Shown: positions 34,125 through 47,294 of the stretch, piece after piece
Numbering within the stretch: the first letter of the stretch is position 1
How the letters are laid out: each line of letters starts with the position of its first letter
NCBI GenBank assembly: GCA_040954595.2
Contig: CM082595.2
Span: 1 to 64,000, forward strand
Reading direction: 5' to 3'
Length of the DNA stretch: 64,000 bases
From: Balanoglossus misakiensis
Lineage: Eukaryota > Hemichordata
The notes under the pieces: generated by a model
Told to the model about the DNA's origin: nothing
Seen by the model: the letters and a program-made list of their open reading frames with translations, nothing else
Database searches by the model: none
Program-made: the position numbers and the translations under genes

Positions 34125-34960
34125 GCGTTTTAATGTAACCAGTTTACTAGTCCCAGTTTGTGGTTAATTGACATACACTAAACCACTTGTCACAAGTTTC
34201 AAGACATCCGTCCAACTACATCCTAGTTCCATATTTATCTCTTTCCAATCATAGCTGTATATCCGAGGACGGACGAATACATACTAGACAGACAGACAGA
34301 CAGAAGAGCAAACAGTGACGTGCTGACAGTCATAGTATGGAGATAGGCAGACAGGGACATGGAGAGATAAACACTGTCAGATAGACAAACAGATAGCCAG
34401 ACAGCACATCTGGCTAATTTGGAGCCTTCAAGTCAGAAGCATATGGAGTTTAATTTTGTCCTCATCAAGTGTCCTACATAAATTCACGTGATCACTCATA
34501 ATCGCGAATCTAAACTATACATCTGGGTTGACGAAATTTATCAAAATTATCAGCTCGTGTCTTCCAGATAAGGTGTGAATATAAAATATGTTGACGATAT
34601 TATCTCAGGTTTATTTTGTACTGACGGCAGGAAAGGTGAGCATAGTAGTTGTCTATTCCTAATTTAGTAAAATTTATGCAATGTCGGTGTTGCAGTATCT
34701 GAGAAATGTATAATGTCTTCCAGCTTCCATTATTTCAACGTATTGCTCCACGTGTGATATCTCTAATTTATAGTGCTTTTCTCATGATTCAGTTCGCTTG
34801 AGTTTTATCTCAACTGCCCCCGTAGCCTCTTGTCCCATTCGGAGATAGGCCTATTTCTAGAATATGCGCCTAACTCATCACCTCTTCTCTCTGTTATTTC
34901 CGTTCACTATGAAAATATTTCGAATTGACTGCTACATCATCCGATGCTGTGGTTGTTTTT
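34125..34960. other. Intergenic spacer between subtilases A and B
   Basis: Contains a diverged GACAGACAGACAGA microsatellite near 34289-34420. A strong acceptor (TTTCCCTCATCAG at about 34980) lies four bases before the gene B start codon, so part of this spacer probably includes a 5' non-coding exon and its intron. No TATA box could be assigned. Confidence 0.5.
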
Positions 34961-34983
34961 GTTTTCTTTCCCTCATCAGCAAA

Positions 34984-37949
34984 ATGAAGAGTATATTGTT
35001 GCTCGCCGCCCTAGCTGTCTGCAGCGTGTCTGCTATGGTACCATTAAAGGTGTCCCCGCGATACGGAATCGCGAACAGATACATTGTGTCGATTGAGGTA
35101 TGACCATACTTTTAACGCTAGGGTGCTTTCACTTCTGTCGCCATCTTGTGAAAGGGTTGAGAGCGCCATACTAGTATTCAATACGGTGTGGAAATCACCA
35201 GCGATCACCATCGATCTTCAGCGGGAATAATACTAGCAATTTTTATCAGTACGTCACAAAGTGATATGTTACTATGAAGAAATCCAGTACAAACACCTCT
35301 CTGTTTTTCAATACAGTGAAACTGGCTGTAGACGAAATACTGGGCCTGTTATTATTGTTATACAAAATCGCTTATCTGACTGCCATCGTAGCTAGTAATG
35401 ACATTTCTTGCATTTCAGTGTGCATTAAATTTCAAATACTAACCATGTTTTCCCCTTTTTAGTATTTATGTGTAGTCTGCTACTATGAATTATACTCAAA
35501 CACTCATCCATGTTAAACTGGTTGTATAAAATGTGAACATATGAACACTGATAATAAGTCTGACGACATAAGGTGAAAACATGTAAATTGTATTAATTAT
35601 ATACTGTCTACCTGTTGGCAATGTTATGGGAGCAAATTCTAAACGCACAGTAACCAACACTTGCAGAAGGATGGCAACAGGCGTGCCGTCATGGATGCTG
35701 TCAAAGCTTACAGCGTTGATGCACAATTTGGCCACGAGTTTAAAGGGCTTAACGCCTTCGTCGTGATTATTAACTACGACGGAATTCAATACGTGAGTAA
35801 AACCCATCTTTGCGCAATTTTAAAAGAAACTATAACTTTGACTTGGTTTATCATATGACTCTATTATTAAAGTGGAAAGATTTTTTGTAGAAAACAATGA
35901 TCTATAATTCCCTATATTTACAGATTCGTACGCTTCCTGGTGTTTCCCATATTGAACAAGACACAATCGGACACATTGATCAAAACATCGCCAGCTGGGG
36001 ATTGGACCGTACAGATCAAAGGGATCTTCCATTGAATGACTTGTTTTACCCCGAATGTGAGTGTTTTCCTACAGTCCGTGTCCCACTTGTTTCCTGCACT
36101 ATATCATCGTTATAGTTTGTTTAATTGTAATTTTAGGACAAAAGAACTTCCGACACAACTTTGCAGAATAATCTATTCAGATATATTATCTGAAACTTTG
36201 GCCTTCTTTGAGATATAGGTCTACATGTTCTACTTAGAAAGTACATAAACGTGCCAAAATACCAAACTTAAAATTCGATGTAAACAGAAATGAAGCTTTT
36301 TGTCGATAATGTCATTTCAAAGTTCATGTTTCATTACTGACGTTTTCTTTGGCGTCAACCGTTTTGCTTTCCAAACAGCGGACGGTGCTGGTGCCAATGT
36401 GTACGTTGTTGATACTGGCATTTACTACGCTCACAATGATTATCAGGGACGAGCTGAGGAATTCGACGATAGGGTCGGTGGTAATAATCCTGTAAGTACG
36501 GTGAATTCAAATAACCGATTTTTGTCTGTTGGAATTTTACTATTTATCCTTGAAGAATTGGATTTCCGACACAGCATCGTGTATAACATGCATATGGGAC
36601 AATTAAATTTAAGTCCGGACTTAAAATGATAATACTCGCCAGGCATAAACCAAGTCTGTCGTGACACTTCTATAATATACGTATTTCATTTCCACAACAA
36701 TCTCTATTTTTCTGGAAACATCCAGATCTTTCGAAGATGCCCCTTTGATAGTCAACACGCTCCTTTTTATTTTGTAGGGTGGTGACTGTAACGGACACGG
36801 CTCTCACTGTGCGGGAACTGTTGGTGGCAACATGTACGGCGTTGCCAAGGCGGTTAAGCTGTGGGGAGTACGTACATTAAACTGTGCAGGAGGTGGGATT
36901 GCCTCTGAGACTGCGGCCGGTAAGCCAATCACAAATTGGATTCTCAGTGGTCTACGAACAGTCAGATATCCTATCATTGTCTTTTGCAAACACAATTCAC
37001 TCATCTCAGAAGTAATCCGATCGTTGTTCCGCCTGTATCTGTCTGACCTTTCGTCCGAATGTCAGTACAACTATCATATCGTTTTCATTTTTCAGCCATG
37101 GAGAACATCGGTGACAATGGAACTTTACCAGGTGTGCTGTCAATGTCACTCAGTTTCACCGACTCCACCATAATCGATGAAGCGGCCGATTATGTGATTG
37201 ATCGTGGATATGTTGTCGTGACATCATCAAGTAACGACAACGCCGATGCCTGTGCCAAATCACCACAAAGAAACCGAAGGGTAAGCATAAATGCAAGATT
37301 GTAGTAAGAATTATATTTCTCAAAGAGATATTATTTTTCTTTAATTCATACATGTACTGTTGTTACACTTATAACAGTCTGGCTGATGCGGTTTTCGATA
37401 TTTTCTTAACTAAAAACCTGCCATCTGTTTATCATTCACATAGACAATTTCCGTCGGTTCAACCGATAACACAGACACCCGCTCTTCATTCTCCAATTAC
37501 GGCACCTGTCAGGACATCTGGGCTCCAGGGGAGGACATCATCAGCTGTGGCAACTCAGATCCTGATTCGTGGACTGTCAAGAGCGGAACTTCTATGTCCT
37601 GCCCACATGTCGCTGGTGAGTTAAAAAGGTCACTCGAATACTGTCAACAAACATCCATACTTTCTGACAGCTGCTAACCTCCATCGGAAACGTCCTCAGG
37701 CGATTGCTGTGCCGGAGCCACAGTTAACCATGTAAGAAACGCATTGATATTCGATACATTCCAAGAAGTGATGATTTGAAGTTTCTTTTTATTTCAGGTG
37801 TTGCGGCGATAAAAGTTGGTTTGAAGCCATCGCTAACCCCGGATGAAGTGAAGACGGCCATTTTGAATGATGCCACTGTGGACAGAGTTCTTGACGGCAA
37901 AGAGGCTGAAGGAACACCGAACTTATTGCTTTTCAGCCGTCTGCCCTAG
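34984..37949 (+). CDS. Proteinase K-like subtilase B (S8 family), secreted
   Basis: Precursor of 378 residues. Coding exons: 34984-35097, 35667-35792, 35924-36056, 36379-36491, 36778-36919, 37096-37280, 37444-37615, 37798-37949, with the same phases as gene A. Signal peptide [17 protein letters not shown]; the propeptide runs to the mature start at [10 protein letters not shown]. Catalytic Asp136 (VVDTG), His169 (GHGSHCAG), oxyanion Asn256 (TSSSN) and Ser321 (GTSMSCPH) are present. It is closest to gene C, sharing [27 protein letters not shown] and [10 protein letters not shown], so B and C are a younger pair. Intron 5 is only 176 bp and free of insertions. A longer N-terminus from ATG 34864 is possible in frame but would bury the signal peptide. 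Confidence 0.9.
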
Positions 37950-39640
37950 GACCATAACCAGGTATACACGTGTATATTACTGCGCACCAGCACTACTTTT
38001 ATTCGACGCCACATTATTAATCTAAGCCAGCGAGGGAACCCCAAGAAACCATGCATTTCATGAAGCCGAGAATCTGAAAAGCCCCAAACCTATTAAGTTC
38101 GTGTATTTAAAATTGCTCGCTAACTATCTTATATGTATGTCAGTATATAGGGCCCTGACATTGATTTTCCCAATGATAGTAAGTACGTTTGATAAAGTCG
38201 CACTCAATGGAAGTATTCCAATGTGTCAGCTATATCATAGTATAACTCTCTCCCATCTACATCAAATCAAAATAATAAACAGAGCATGTAATCCTTAAAC
38301 ATATAGTTCTAACAGTTAATTTTCTGTTTGTCTTCTAGATGACACTCTGATGGCACTGTTGATCCATTCCTTCAAGCCTGGTTAAATAAGCAACGTGTTA
38401 AACATAAACGTACTGCGGTTGGATCGGATAATTTTACCTTAAATAAACTATTCGAAATGTGTCTGGTCTCATGTGTCTCAATCTATTTACCCCTGTCTTT
38501 CCAATTTGTTATAGAATTATAAAACGTGTGAGTAATGAGTCTAAACTTGGTTCAGTTGATTCATGACAGTTATAGACAGTACTGTCTATGGTTGATTGGT
38601 TCAGTGGTGCTCTGAGTGTACTAAATGCCTTACATACGTTCAAAAAGTTTTATCATAAATTAAGAAAATAAAATGTGGGAGTTATAGTTAACCAGGTTGT
38701 CAGTTATCTTTCACTGTGTGAGTTAAGATTTCGTTTAGTATAAGCTCAATGGAAGCAAATTATTGGTATGAAAACACGTGTACAACGTCATCCGACCCAA
38801 TTTAAAGTTGGTGATAACCCGAACGGTGACGAAGTCATCCCGATTTAGGATTTATCGAGGACTGTGTCAACTCAACGATAAAATCAACAAGGCACACCCA
38901 AAAATTGATATAAAAAACCTACACGCCATGCTTCTGTGAGATTATATTTAGCATAGAATACATCGACGAATTATCTATCACAGGTGTTGCTGCTATTCTA
39001 TCGCATTTATCACATCTCGTGTTAGGTCGTGGCCGGCAGCAGGTGATATCACTTGACCTAGCAAATGCAACTCTTTATTTTAGAGACACAGTGGATCGTT
39101 AATACTAAATTGATATGTTCACAATAAGAATAATTCATGTAAGGGTATTCACAGATTAAAAACTAAAATATAACAACAAATAAAAACATCACATCTATTC
39201 TATTGGGAACTGTTTGGTCTATCTCAGAAGATATCACACTGTACTTGATAGATATATAGAGTGCAAGTGTCCATGATGCCAACAAGTATTCAATTCCATA
39301 TACCCAAAAAGAGGTGTCATGTTGTCGAGCCTAATTCGACCGACGGCATGGCGAATAACATATTTAAAAAAATGTATATATGAATGTGCAATTTTTTAGG
39401 CAGTAAATATATGAAAAAAAACCAAAGCTACTCTCGTCAGATCACTTAGACGTTAATGCATTTGCATTTTCTGCCTACAAGCATACACTATTCTCATCTC
39501 AGTCACTGACATCAATTGGAATTAATATCAGCAAGATAGTTGTATCGTGACTCACATCCTGTAATCACATATCAACATTTTTATCGTTAGTTACATATCT
39601 CACAAATTTGGCTAAATCGAAGATGAAGCAGTCGGTACGG
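37950..39640. other. 3' region of subtilase B and spacer to gene C
   Basis: An AATAAA lies at 38442-38447 and another near 38274. A donor-like CCAGGTATAC just after the stop and an acceptor-like TTCTAG at about 38338 suggest a possible 3'UTR intron. The rest is AT-rich with no supportable gene. Confidence 0.45.
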
Positions 39641-39653
39641 TGACCCGCACTGC

Positions 39654-39662
39654 TATATATAA
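39654..39662 (+). promoter_or_regulatory. Candidate TATA box for subtilase C
   Basis: TATATATAA in a GC-flanked context (CGCACTGCTATATATAATTC). About 55 bases downstream is a donor-like GTTAAG|GTAAGG (39709), and TTCTTCCTATACAAG lies just before the start codon at 39972. The simplest reading is a short 5' non-coding exon and one 5'UTR intron. Confidence 0.5.
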
Positions 39663-39971
39663 TTCTGTTGAAATTTATCATAATCATTTGTCCCTCTATT
39701 CGGTTAAGGTAAGGACACACATTTTAGACTTTGTTATGTGAAATCCTTAAAATAATTTAGAGCTTCTAAGAATGAACGACACAGATTTGATTGGGACACC
39801 ATGTACAGAAGACTTTGTGAACGAAGAAAAATTTCAAATAGTTTAAGAAATATAGACTGAAAGAAGCTTACTGAATTGTGCTTATTATCTATTTGAAAGT
39901 TCATACGTTCATTTATATATGTTCAAAGTTTAATTCTGTCTTTGTTCTCCCCTTCTTCCTATACAAGAAAG

Positions 39972-42900
39972 ATGAGGGTGCTACTAATCTTGGCCTTTGC
40001 TGTGTACAGCACTTCTGCCTTAGCTCCAATTCACTTTGCAGAAAAGTCTGTGGCCATCCCCAACAAATATATCGTATCGGCCAAGGTAAGTGGAAAGCAG
40101 CAGACGGGGTCGTTCTCCTGTCGAGAAATACTAATATCCTCATTTATCATGCAATTCTCGATTAATTTCGGTTGTTTTATGGCTTTGTAAACAGTCATTT
40201 CAACTTCACACAAGATATATGATTAATTTTAGCGGTGCTACATTTTTGTTGGATGTACCCAATCTTTCCTGATAAATATATTTCTTTGTTGCCTACCTTG
40301 ATGTAAAATATACCCTTATTTGAATACATGCCTCACGATTATTGACTTATTGGCATTTGACACCACTAATGTGATTAGTTTTGATGCCACGATGCTTGCA
40401 TTGCCGCTACCCTTTGCTTTATTCTGATTATGTGACAATTTCTCCAGAAATATGCTAATGTTGAAGACGTGATTCAGAAGATCAAAGATTTTTCCGTCGA
40501 TGCAGAATTTGGTTGGGTGATGAAAGGCTTGAATGCTGTTGTAGTTACCGTCAACCGTGTCACTCTGGAATTTGTAAGTGACGTTCTTTCTTCACCAATA
40601 TCCTAAAGATCATTTATCTATTATTTCTGAACCTTTCATGAATTTCTTCTCCATATCAAGATCAGCTGATTTTTTGTCTACTCGCTCAAGCTTTTCGAAT
40701 CTATATAGCAAATCAATTTAGCGCACACGTGCACAGTCGGGTTATCTCAAGTAGTGGCTGTAAACGGAGAACAACCATTGTATATGAAGAGTGACGCTTT
40801 TCTTTCGTCTTGTGCGAGACAGATTCGTTCTCTGGATGGAGTTTCACACATCGAGCAAGACTCCATTGGCTCTATCGACCAGGCCATAGCTAGTTGGGGA
40901 CTTGACCGCACTGACCAGAGGGACCTTCCGTTGGACGATGCTTTTGTCCCAGAAGGTCTGTTACGTTCACTTCCTTCAACCAGATCTGTAAATCAGTTTA
41001 ATCTCCTCATGAGTGAGTCCAGTGACTCACAAAACAACGTTGTAGAGATTACCCCGCCTATCGTTTCTCCAGCTATCCTTAGTATGTATGTATGTATGTA
41101 TGTATGTATGTATGTATGTATGTATGTATGTATGTATGTATGTATGTATGTATGTATGTATGTATGTATGTATGCATGCATGCATGCATGTATGCATGTA
41201 TGCATGCACGCACGTACGTTTGTGTGTCACTCTCTTGCTGTCTCATACGCTGTAATTTTCACAACAATCTTATTACGTTCATAAGGAACTGGTATTGGTA
41301 CCAACATATACGTTGTCGATACCGGTATCTTTTATGATCACAACGATTTCGGAGGACGGGCTCAGCTTTTCATCGATGTGGTCGGAGGTGTCAATCCAGT
41401 GAGTGTTTCCTGATACGACGATTATAATAAAGTCAAGACTACCTCATTATCTCAAAGTCATTCTTTCTAAAACGGACAGCAACACCACCAGACACTCATA
41501 ACTCCTTTCTGAAATACTGGGCGGCGAACAACACTGAAGGACATGTATCTAAAATGCACAAAAATCCACTGAAGTGTGGAATGTTTTCCCTGTTTGATGT
41601 ATAACTTTTCTTGTTTCCAGAACGGCGATTGTCACGGACATGGCAGTCACTGTGCAGGAACCGTGGGCGGTGCATCCTACGGTATTGCCAAAGATACTAG
41701 TCTGTGGTCAGTGCGTGTTTTTGACTGTGGTGGAAGCGGTACTGCCTCTGATACCGCCTACGGTAAGACAACGTCATAAATATCTGTGGGCAGACAAATA
41801 TTTGATATTTCCTATGCTTACACACTGTTACGACCCGCAGGCCGTCCGAGCCAAAAATATGCGCATAATAGAGAGAACAATTTACCTGACCGGGTGGCTT
41901 GTTTACACCCGAACCGACCAACAGGCCGCAGCAAAAGAAATGGTCAAAGACAGCACACGTACAACAAACCAGTCTATTTACAGTGTTAATTTAATTGCAG
42001 ATACCAGTAATATTCACAATAGGTTAACTAATATTTACAATAAACTACCAACTAAACTCGAGCGTGACCAGGTGACCAAACAAAAATCCCTAACAAGTTC
42101 AAAGTCTCACAAACAGTTCGGTGACTCGACGCACGACGATACTGGCCTTTCACTCGACGCACAACAATTCTGGCCTCTCTGTCCGTTTTACGCCAGTGTA
42201 CAATTAAAGACAGCCACGTACCTCAAATGCAGTTCCGCCGTGTAGTCCACAGACAGCCACGTATTACCTCAAATGCAGTTCCACAGTGACACGGAGACGC
42301 GCTCCCTCAGGACGGCTCCCAAATTCCACGCGGCATCCTCGAAAACATCCACCACGGCTTCACCAAGTCCCTTCGGCAGTGTCAATCCTCAGCTACCACA
42401 GTAGACAGGCACTCCATACGGTGGGCTCCAAAAACTCCTCGACAAGGCGAAAGGACAGCTACCAGACCAGAATCAAAATAAGCCACACGACAACGTGGCA
42501 CTGGGTGGCTTTCATACGACCAAAACTAACACCTGGTCAAGCTAATATGTTAAATAAAGAAATTAACATAGGTGCACCTGGCCACGAAACAAAACAAATA
42601 AGAAACTTCATCACAACACCATTACATATAGTGTATATCTACCAGTCTACCCTGAAAGCAGCAATATCGCTGAGCTGCCATCGGGGCAGACAGACCTATG
42701 TTTTCAGTGCAGTCGTAGAGTATATTTACCAAACTGCCATAAGAGAGGCAATATCCTTTAATTAATTATAACGATTCGAATTCATGACAATCTCCTATGA
42801 GTTAATTACAGCCATCGAATACATCGGTGACAATGGATACAAACCCGGCGCCCTGTCGATGTCTGCCAGCTTTGTCAATTCCCAAATTATTGATGATGCC

Positions 42901-44342
42901 GCTGATTACGTCATAGATAGGGGATATGCATTTGCCACATCATCCGGTAACGACGACAGGGATGCATGCTTCAAGTCGCCACAGAGGAACCGTAGGGTAT
43001 AGTATTTATTTATTTCCTTGGCTGTGTCAAGATGTATGTCTGATTACAAAACATTGCTTCGGGAATGGAATGCTGTAGTAAGTAGAAACAAATCATTTGA
43101 TTTCATTGTGAAAGTTTGAGTCAATGGGTTAGTTTTAGCAAATGTAGGTGAATGTGTGAGTAAGTGGGAGAGTGTGCCAGCAACAAACAAACGATACATT
43201 AAAGCCCCGTGAGCTACAAATTTTGGGACATTATCATGAAATATATTTTCAAACTGTTCTAATATTAACCCATACAGATGTATGCACTGAAGTATATACA
43301 ATTAAAAGCAGACCCGATTATCATTTAAAGCTTAATATTTTAAAAAGTTGCAGCTCATTGGGCTTTAAGTAAATGAGTGATTTGGTTTACTGGTTTTAAT
43401 TAGTCGGTTGATAATGGTGGCAGGATGTCGGTCATTGTGCGTTGATTAATTTTGTTGATGGGTTATGCGTTTTGTTTTCTGTCTTGTACGCCACTTTGAT
43501 TAGATCAATAAACTGATACACCTCGCATTTATGTAAATGAAATACCACTTTGTAGACTATTTCAGTTGGTGCTACCGATAATACGGACACGCGAGCGTAT
43601 TTTTCCAACTTTGGAACTTGCCAAGATATTTGGGCTCCCGGTGTTGACATCATCAGCTGTGATAACAACGACCCCAATGGCTCTGCTGTCAAGAGTGGTA
43701 CATCCATGGCCTGTCCTCACGTTGGAGGTAAGTTAAGTTAAAGTTAAATCTATGTTAGTTGACGTGGACATTTCTAACATACAAACAATGCACTTTTAGT
43801 CTGTGCACAGAAATGTTTATTGAGTAACAAAAAGGAAACTAAAGATCAATTGTGCATAGCATATGCCCCTTTCAGATGTATGAGAAAGTACCCCATACAT
43901 TGACGACTTCGATTCCGCTGTATCGCTTTTAATGCTAGAGATGTAATGTTGTTACCAACATTGGCGCATGATGCATTGAACGAATGTAGTAGAATGCAAA
44001 TAGAGATGTAAACAATGAAGTCTTAAGATGCTTTGTTACTTGTTTGCTCTTACCCTGGAGGGAAACATTATTGGAAATTATACTTATAGATAAGCACCCA
44101 TACTCTTAGCTTTTATTACTGACATCTCCTCTCCCTCTGTGATGGTAGTGTATGGACACAGTTTGAACAGAACGCTGTGCTATCTTGTTTCAGGTGTCGC
44201 AGCCGTCAAACTTGGTATAAAGCCGGACATGACAGCGGACGAAGTCAAGAATGCAATTCTGGCAGACGCCACTCCAGACAAGGTTCAAGACGGCAAAGAA
44301 TTAGAAGGCACGCCAAACCTGCTGTTATATAACAGCGTTTAG
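39972..44342 (+). CDS. Proteinase K-like subtilase C (S8 family), secreted
   Basis: Precursor of 377 residues. Coding exons: 39972-40085, 40448-40573, 40823-40955, 41286-41398, 41621-41762, 42812-42996, 43556-43727, 44194-44342, phases as in A, B and D. Signal peptide [18 protein letters not shown]; mature start at [10 protein letters not shown]. Catalytic Asp136 (VVDTG), His169 (GHGSHCAG), oxyanion Asn256 (SSGN) and Ser321 (GTSMACPH) are intact. Exon sizes equal those of gene B except for the last, which fits a recent tandem duplication. Intron 3 carries a TATG microsatellite and intron 5 a roughly 0.95-kb LTR-like insertion. A role beyond secreted proteolysis cannot be told from sequence. 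Confidence 0.9.
41083..41210. repeat. TATG/CATG microsatellite in intron 3 of subtilase C
   Basis: A run of TATG units grading into CATG and CACG. The open frames through it are artefacts. Confidence 0.95.
41826..42780. mobile_element. LTR-like insertion in intron 5 of subtilase C
   Basis: It begins TGTTACGACCCGCAGG, a start like that of many Gypsy-type LTRs and like the TGTTACGA end of the gene A element. Inside are short direct repeats (GACAGCCACGTA..CCTCAAATGCAGTTCC at about 42212 and 42251; GTATAT.TACCA near 42633 and 42720). No matching 3' terminus, primer site or coding domain was found, so a solo LTR is a guess and the right boundary is approximate. Intron 5 is 176 bp in gene B, so most of this 1,049-bp intron is extra sequence. 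Confidence 0.4.
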
Positions 44343-44392
44343 ATGCTAAAGTATGTTTAATTTTTATCCCAAAGCCTGTGTCTTTATGTTGA

Positions 44393-44398
44393 AATAAA
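44393..44398 (+). promoter_or_regulatory. Polyadenylation signal of subtilase C
   Basis: AATAAA 51 bases after the stop codon, at almost the same distance as in gene A. Confidence 0.7.
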
Positions 44399-46080
44399 CG
44401 GGGCTGATGACGAATATACAACTCAGATTGTAACGAATCAATACTGCAATTTTGCACTTGCAAGCTATTTTATCTATTCCGTAAGCGACACTGGCGATCG
44501 AGTACACAAAACCCTTCACAAAATCAAGATGGCGTCACCATTCATCTTTTCCATTTTGATGACATTGCAACTCTTTGAGAAACTGCGCATGTGACGTTCT
44601 CATTTTCAGCTGAGTGGAAACGTTTTTCCTGTTATCTTCCGAAGTGATGGCGTCTGCATGTCAAAATACTTTAACTGATAATAACATAGTGTGGATATTT
44701 TCGTTTACAGACATGCAGCTACCCATGGACTCAAGAAAATCGTGCCCACTGTCGAATTTCAAAGTAGTTCTGAACTCATATAAACATGATAGTGTTGCAC
44801 AGTGCTTTAATTTATTTTTGAAATTGTAGCGAATTTGAACGATCATTAAAGATTGGAATAAAGAATACACTTCGTGCGTAGATGTGTTATCTATTAACTT
44901 AAATACACGTTGTTAGAATTTATCTCGTGGCGATAATTTGTGATGACATATTTGAATGTCCCCTATTGAGGTCACATCTGTCTTTGGGACGAAATTTCAG
45001 GCTCTGGGTGTCAGCTCTTTCATGGGAAAATAACAGATTGCTGTAGAGCGAGCAAGTTATTATCACGATCCATATAGATACATCATTGATACTCTAGCTC
45101 TTCGGTATTAATTTTTGACCCAATTTTCGAAATACCGGCGAGTACTATAGTTTAAATGTGAGAGCTTATTATGTTCTCTTTTCAAGCCAATCTGCATTTA
45201 CATCACAGTATCAAAATCCAGAGATTAAAAATTATCCCTTTAAAACGGAGATGTAACATTAACTATGTCTAATTTCGACCTTTCACGTCACGTGACTCGT
45301 GATTGGCACGGGGTAAGCAAATACATTTACATCCGTTTGCTACGAATAGACGACGGTGGCGCTCTTTAATTCGGGGCCATAGGTCTTAACTTGCAAAGCA
45401 TCTACTTGAGTGTGATTGTTATGCTTCAAAGCCTTGATATGTGCGGCATTTTACAGAAATAGGGGTAAATTTACCTATGCATGTTCCCTCTATGAAGACA
45501 GTTATTAGAAAATTGTTTAAATTACACGCTCATATGAATGTTGAGTCCGTGTGAATATTTTTGAATGGCACAGAAGTAAGTTACGGCAACATTATGTGTC
45601 CCTCAACTGTGTCCCTCAAACGGCAGGTCTCTCTGAAATGTCGATAATCATGAATTTGTAACAACCTCAGAGTAATTTAGTTGTGGATTATCTCAAGGTT
45701 ATCTGGTGTGAAAGCGATGAATAACAGATGGATATCTAGTTCTTTTTCTTCGAACTTCAGGACAGCTGCAATCATTTTGAACGATCTTTTAAACGGCAGC
45801 AGCAGCTGCAGTATGTCGTTTACAATAACGACACGCAATATTAGCGTTGTAAGACATTATCTACAGACTATACCTGGAATATCGATCTGTGTGGTTGTTC
45901 ACGTACTAAACATGCGACTGCGAGTCTCCGCCGCTCCATATGGCGTTCCGGTAAACAGAAATACATATGTTCGCCATGTTTTTGAGTTGCTATATGCATT
46001 GTTCTTCTTTTCCATTTAGTCAGCGACATTATTCTACTGGGTAACTCCTGTTTTCAGAACGCCATCTGCGGCTATTTAGA

Positions 46081-46181
46081 GAATGATATACGCCCTGAAG
46101 ACCCATAATGGGCGAAAGCACACGTTGTGCGACATAATGTGTGCTTGAGTCCATTATGGGTCTTTGGGGCGTACATTATTC
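46081..46181. repeat. Hairpin-forming inverted repeat, MITE-like
   Basis: Two arms of about 43 bp pair around a 15-base loop. The left arm has ATACGCCCTGAAGACCCATA and CGAAAGCACAC; the right arm has GTGTGCTTGAG and TATGGGTCTTTGGGGCGTAC. There are a few mismatches and no obvious target-site duplication. Confidence 0.75.
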
Positions 46182-47215
46182 TTATTATTTTATAGTTTTG
46201 TCAATGCCAGTGAATTTGCAGACTTCAAAAATCGTTCAAATACCATATAGGTGCGAAAAATTCATTTTCTGAAACGGAGATCGAGGGCGGAGCAATGGCT
46301 TACGCGTAATCAAGAGGTCAGCTGATCGCGCTGTATCAGTGTTCTGTGCATTTCTAGTATCATATTCAAACATCAGGAAATAAATAATGAAGGTTTAATG
46401 TGAAAATTCATTTAAGGGTTTTGCTGAAATATATCTGAAAGTTTCGATTTATGTGAAATATTGGAGAAGTCTCGGGGAATAGTTGCATTCGTTTGTGTTC
46501 TCAGGAAAGGTCACGTATACGCGCGCTCGGAAGGTTGCAATACATAAACAAACTCGCCCTCCTCCGTAACACGTAAGCAACATGACAGTGACACTTGTGG
46601 CAAAACTTTTTTACGAATAGCTTCGTTGACATGCTGGCTTGGTACATGGTACACGGTATGTATGGTCAACGAATGTCAAATCCAGCATCATCGAGAGGTT
46701 TGCTTTACGTGCGTGAGCGAGCCATGTTGAAAACTGCGCGTGATTCAAGAGCAGACGACATGTACCGCCGCGGTAGGAAGAAAAAAATATGTTCGTATTG
46801 TTTGAAAATCTCCGTTATTCAGCCAGGAATTGTACACGGCCACTGGTTTTTGGGTGCGTCGCGCGTCCATGCATTATCACTTTACATTATCAGTAATAAT
46901 GTTCAGCAATGACGTCACAAAATTCACTGGTATTGATTAAGCTATAATATAATATTAAATAATCTAAGTAAATGGACAAGTGTCTTTTTACTGGTATCAA
47001 TTTGCTGATGGCTTGCAGCGTTGTTTTAATGACCAAGTATCAATAAACATCATAGTCACTGAACGAAATATATATTACACATACAACATACTAAACCACT
47101 TGTTGCTTTCTGTCAGAGTAGACATTTAAATAGATTTATCATAGTTAAAACCCAAAACAAGTTGATAGATCATGTGTTGTTCATTTCAACGGCTGCAATT
47201 TTAAGCTTTAACTTT

Positions 47216-47294
47216 TATGTATGTATGTATGTATGTATGTATGTATGTATGTATGTATGTATGTATGTATGTATGTATGTATGTATGTATGTAT
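47216..47294. repeat. GTAT microsatellite
   Basis: Uninterrupted TATG units in intergenic DNA. Confidence 0.95.

Noticed and set aside
38975-39010. Possible remnant of a fifth subtilase last exon (ATCACAGGTGTTGCTGCTATTC)
   Set aside because: Only about six codons resemble exon 8 (GVAAIL), with no further similarity downstream and no other exons nearby; chance is likely.
45681-46912. Plus-strand frames of 112 and 105 residues between genes C and D
   Set aside because: No signal peptide, domain or neighbouring exons could be found, and the lengths are within chance expectation for this region.
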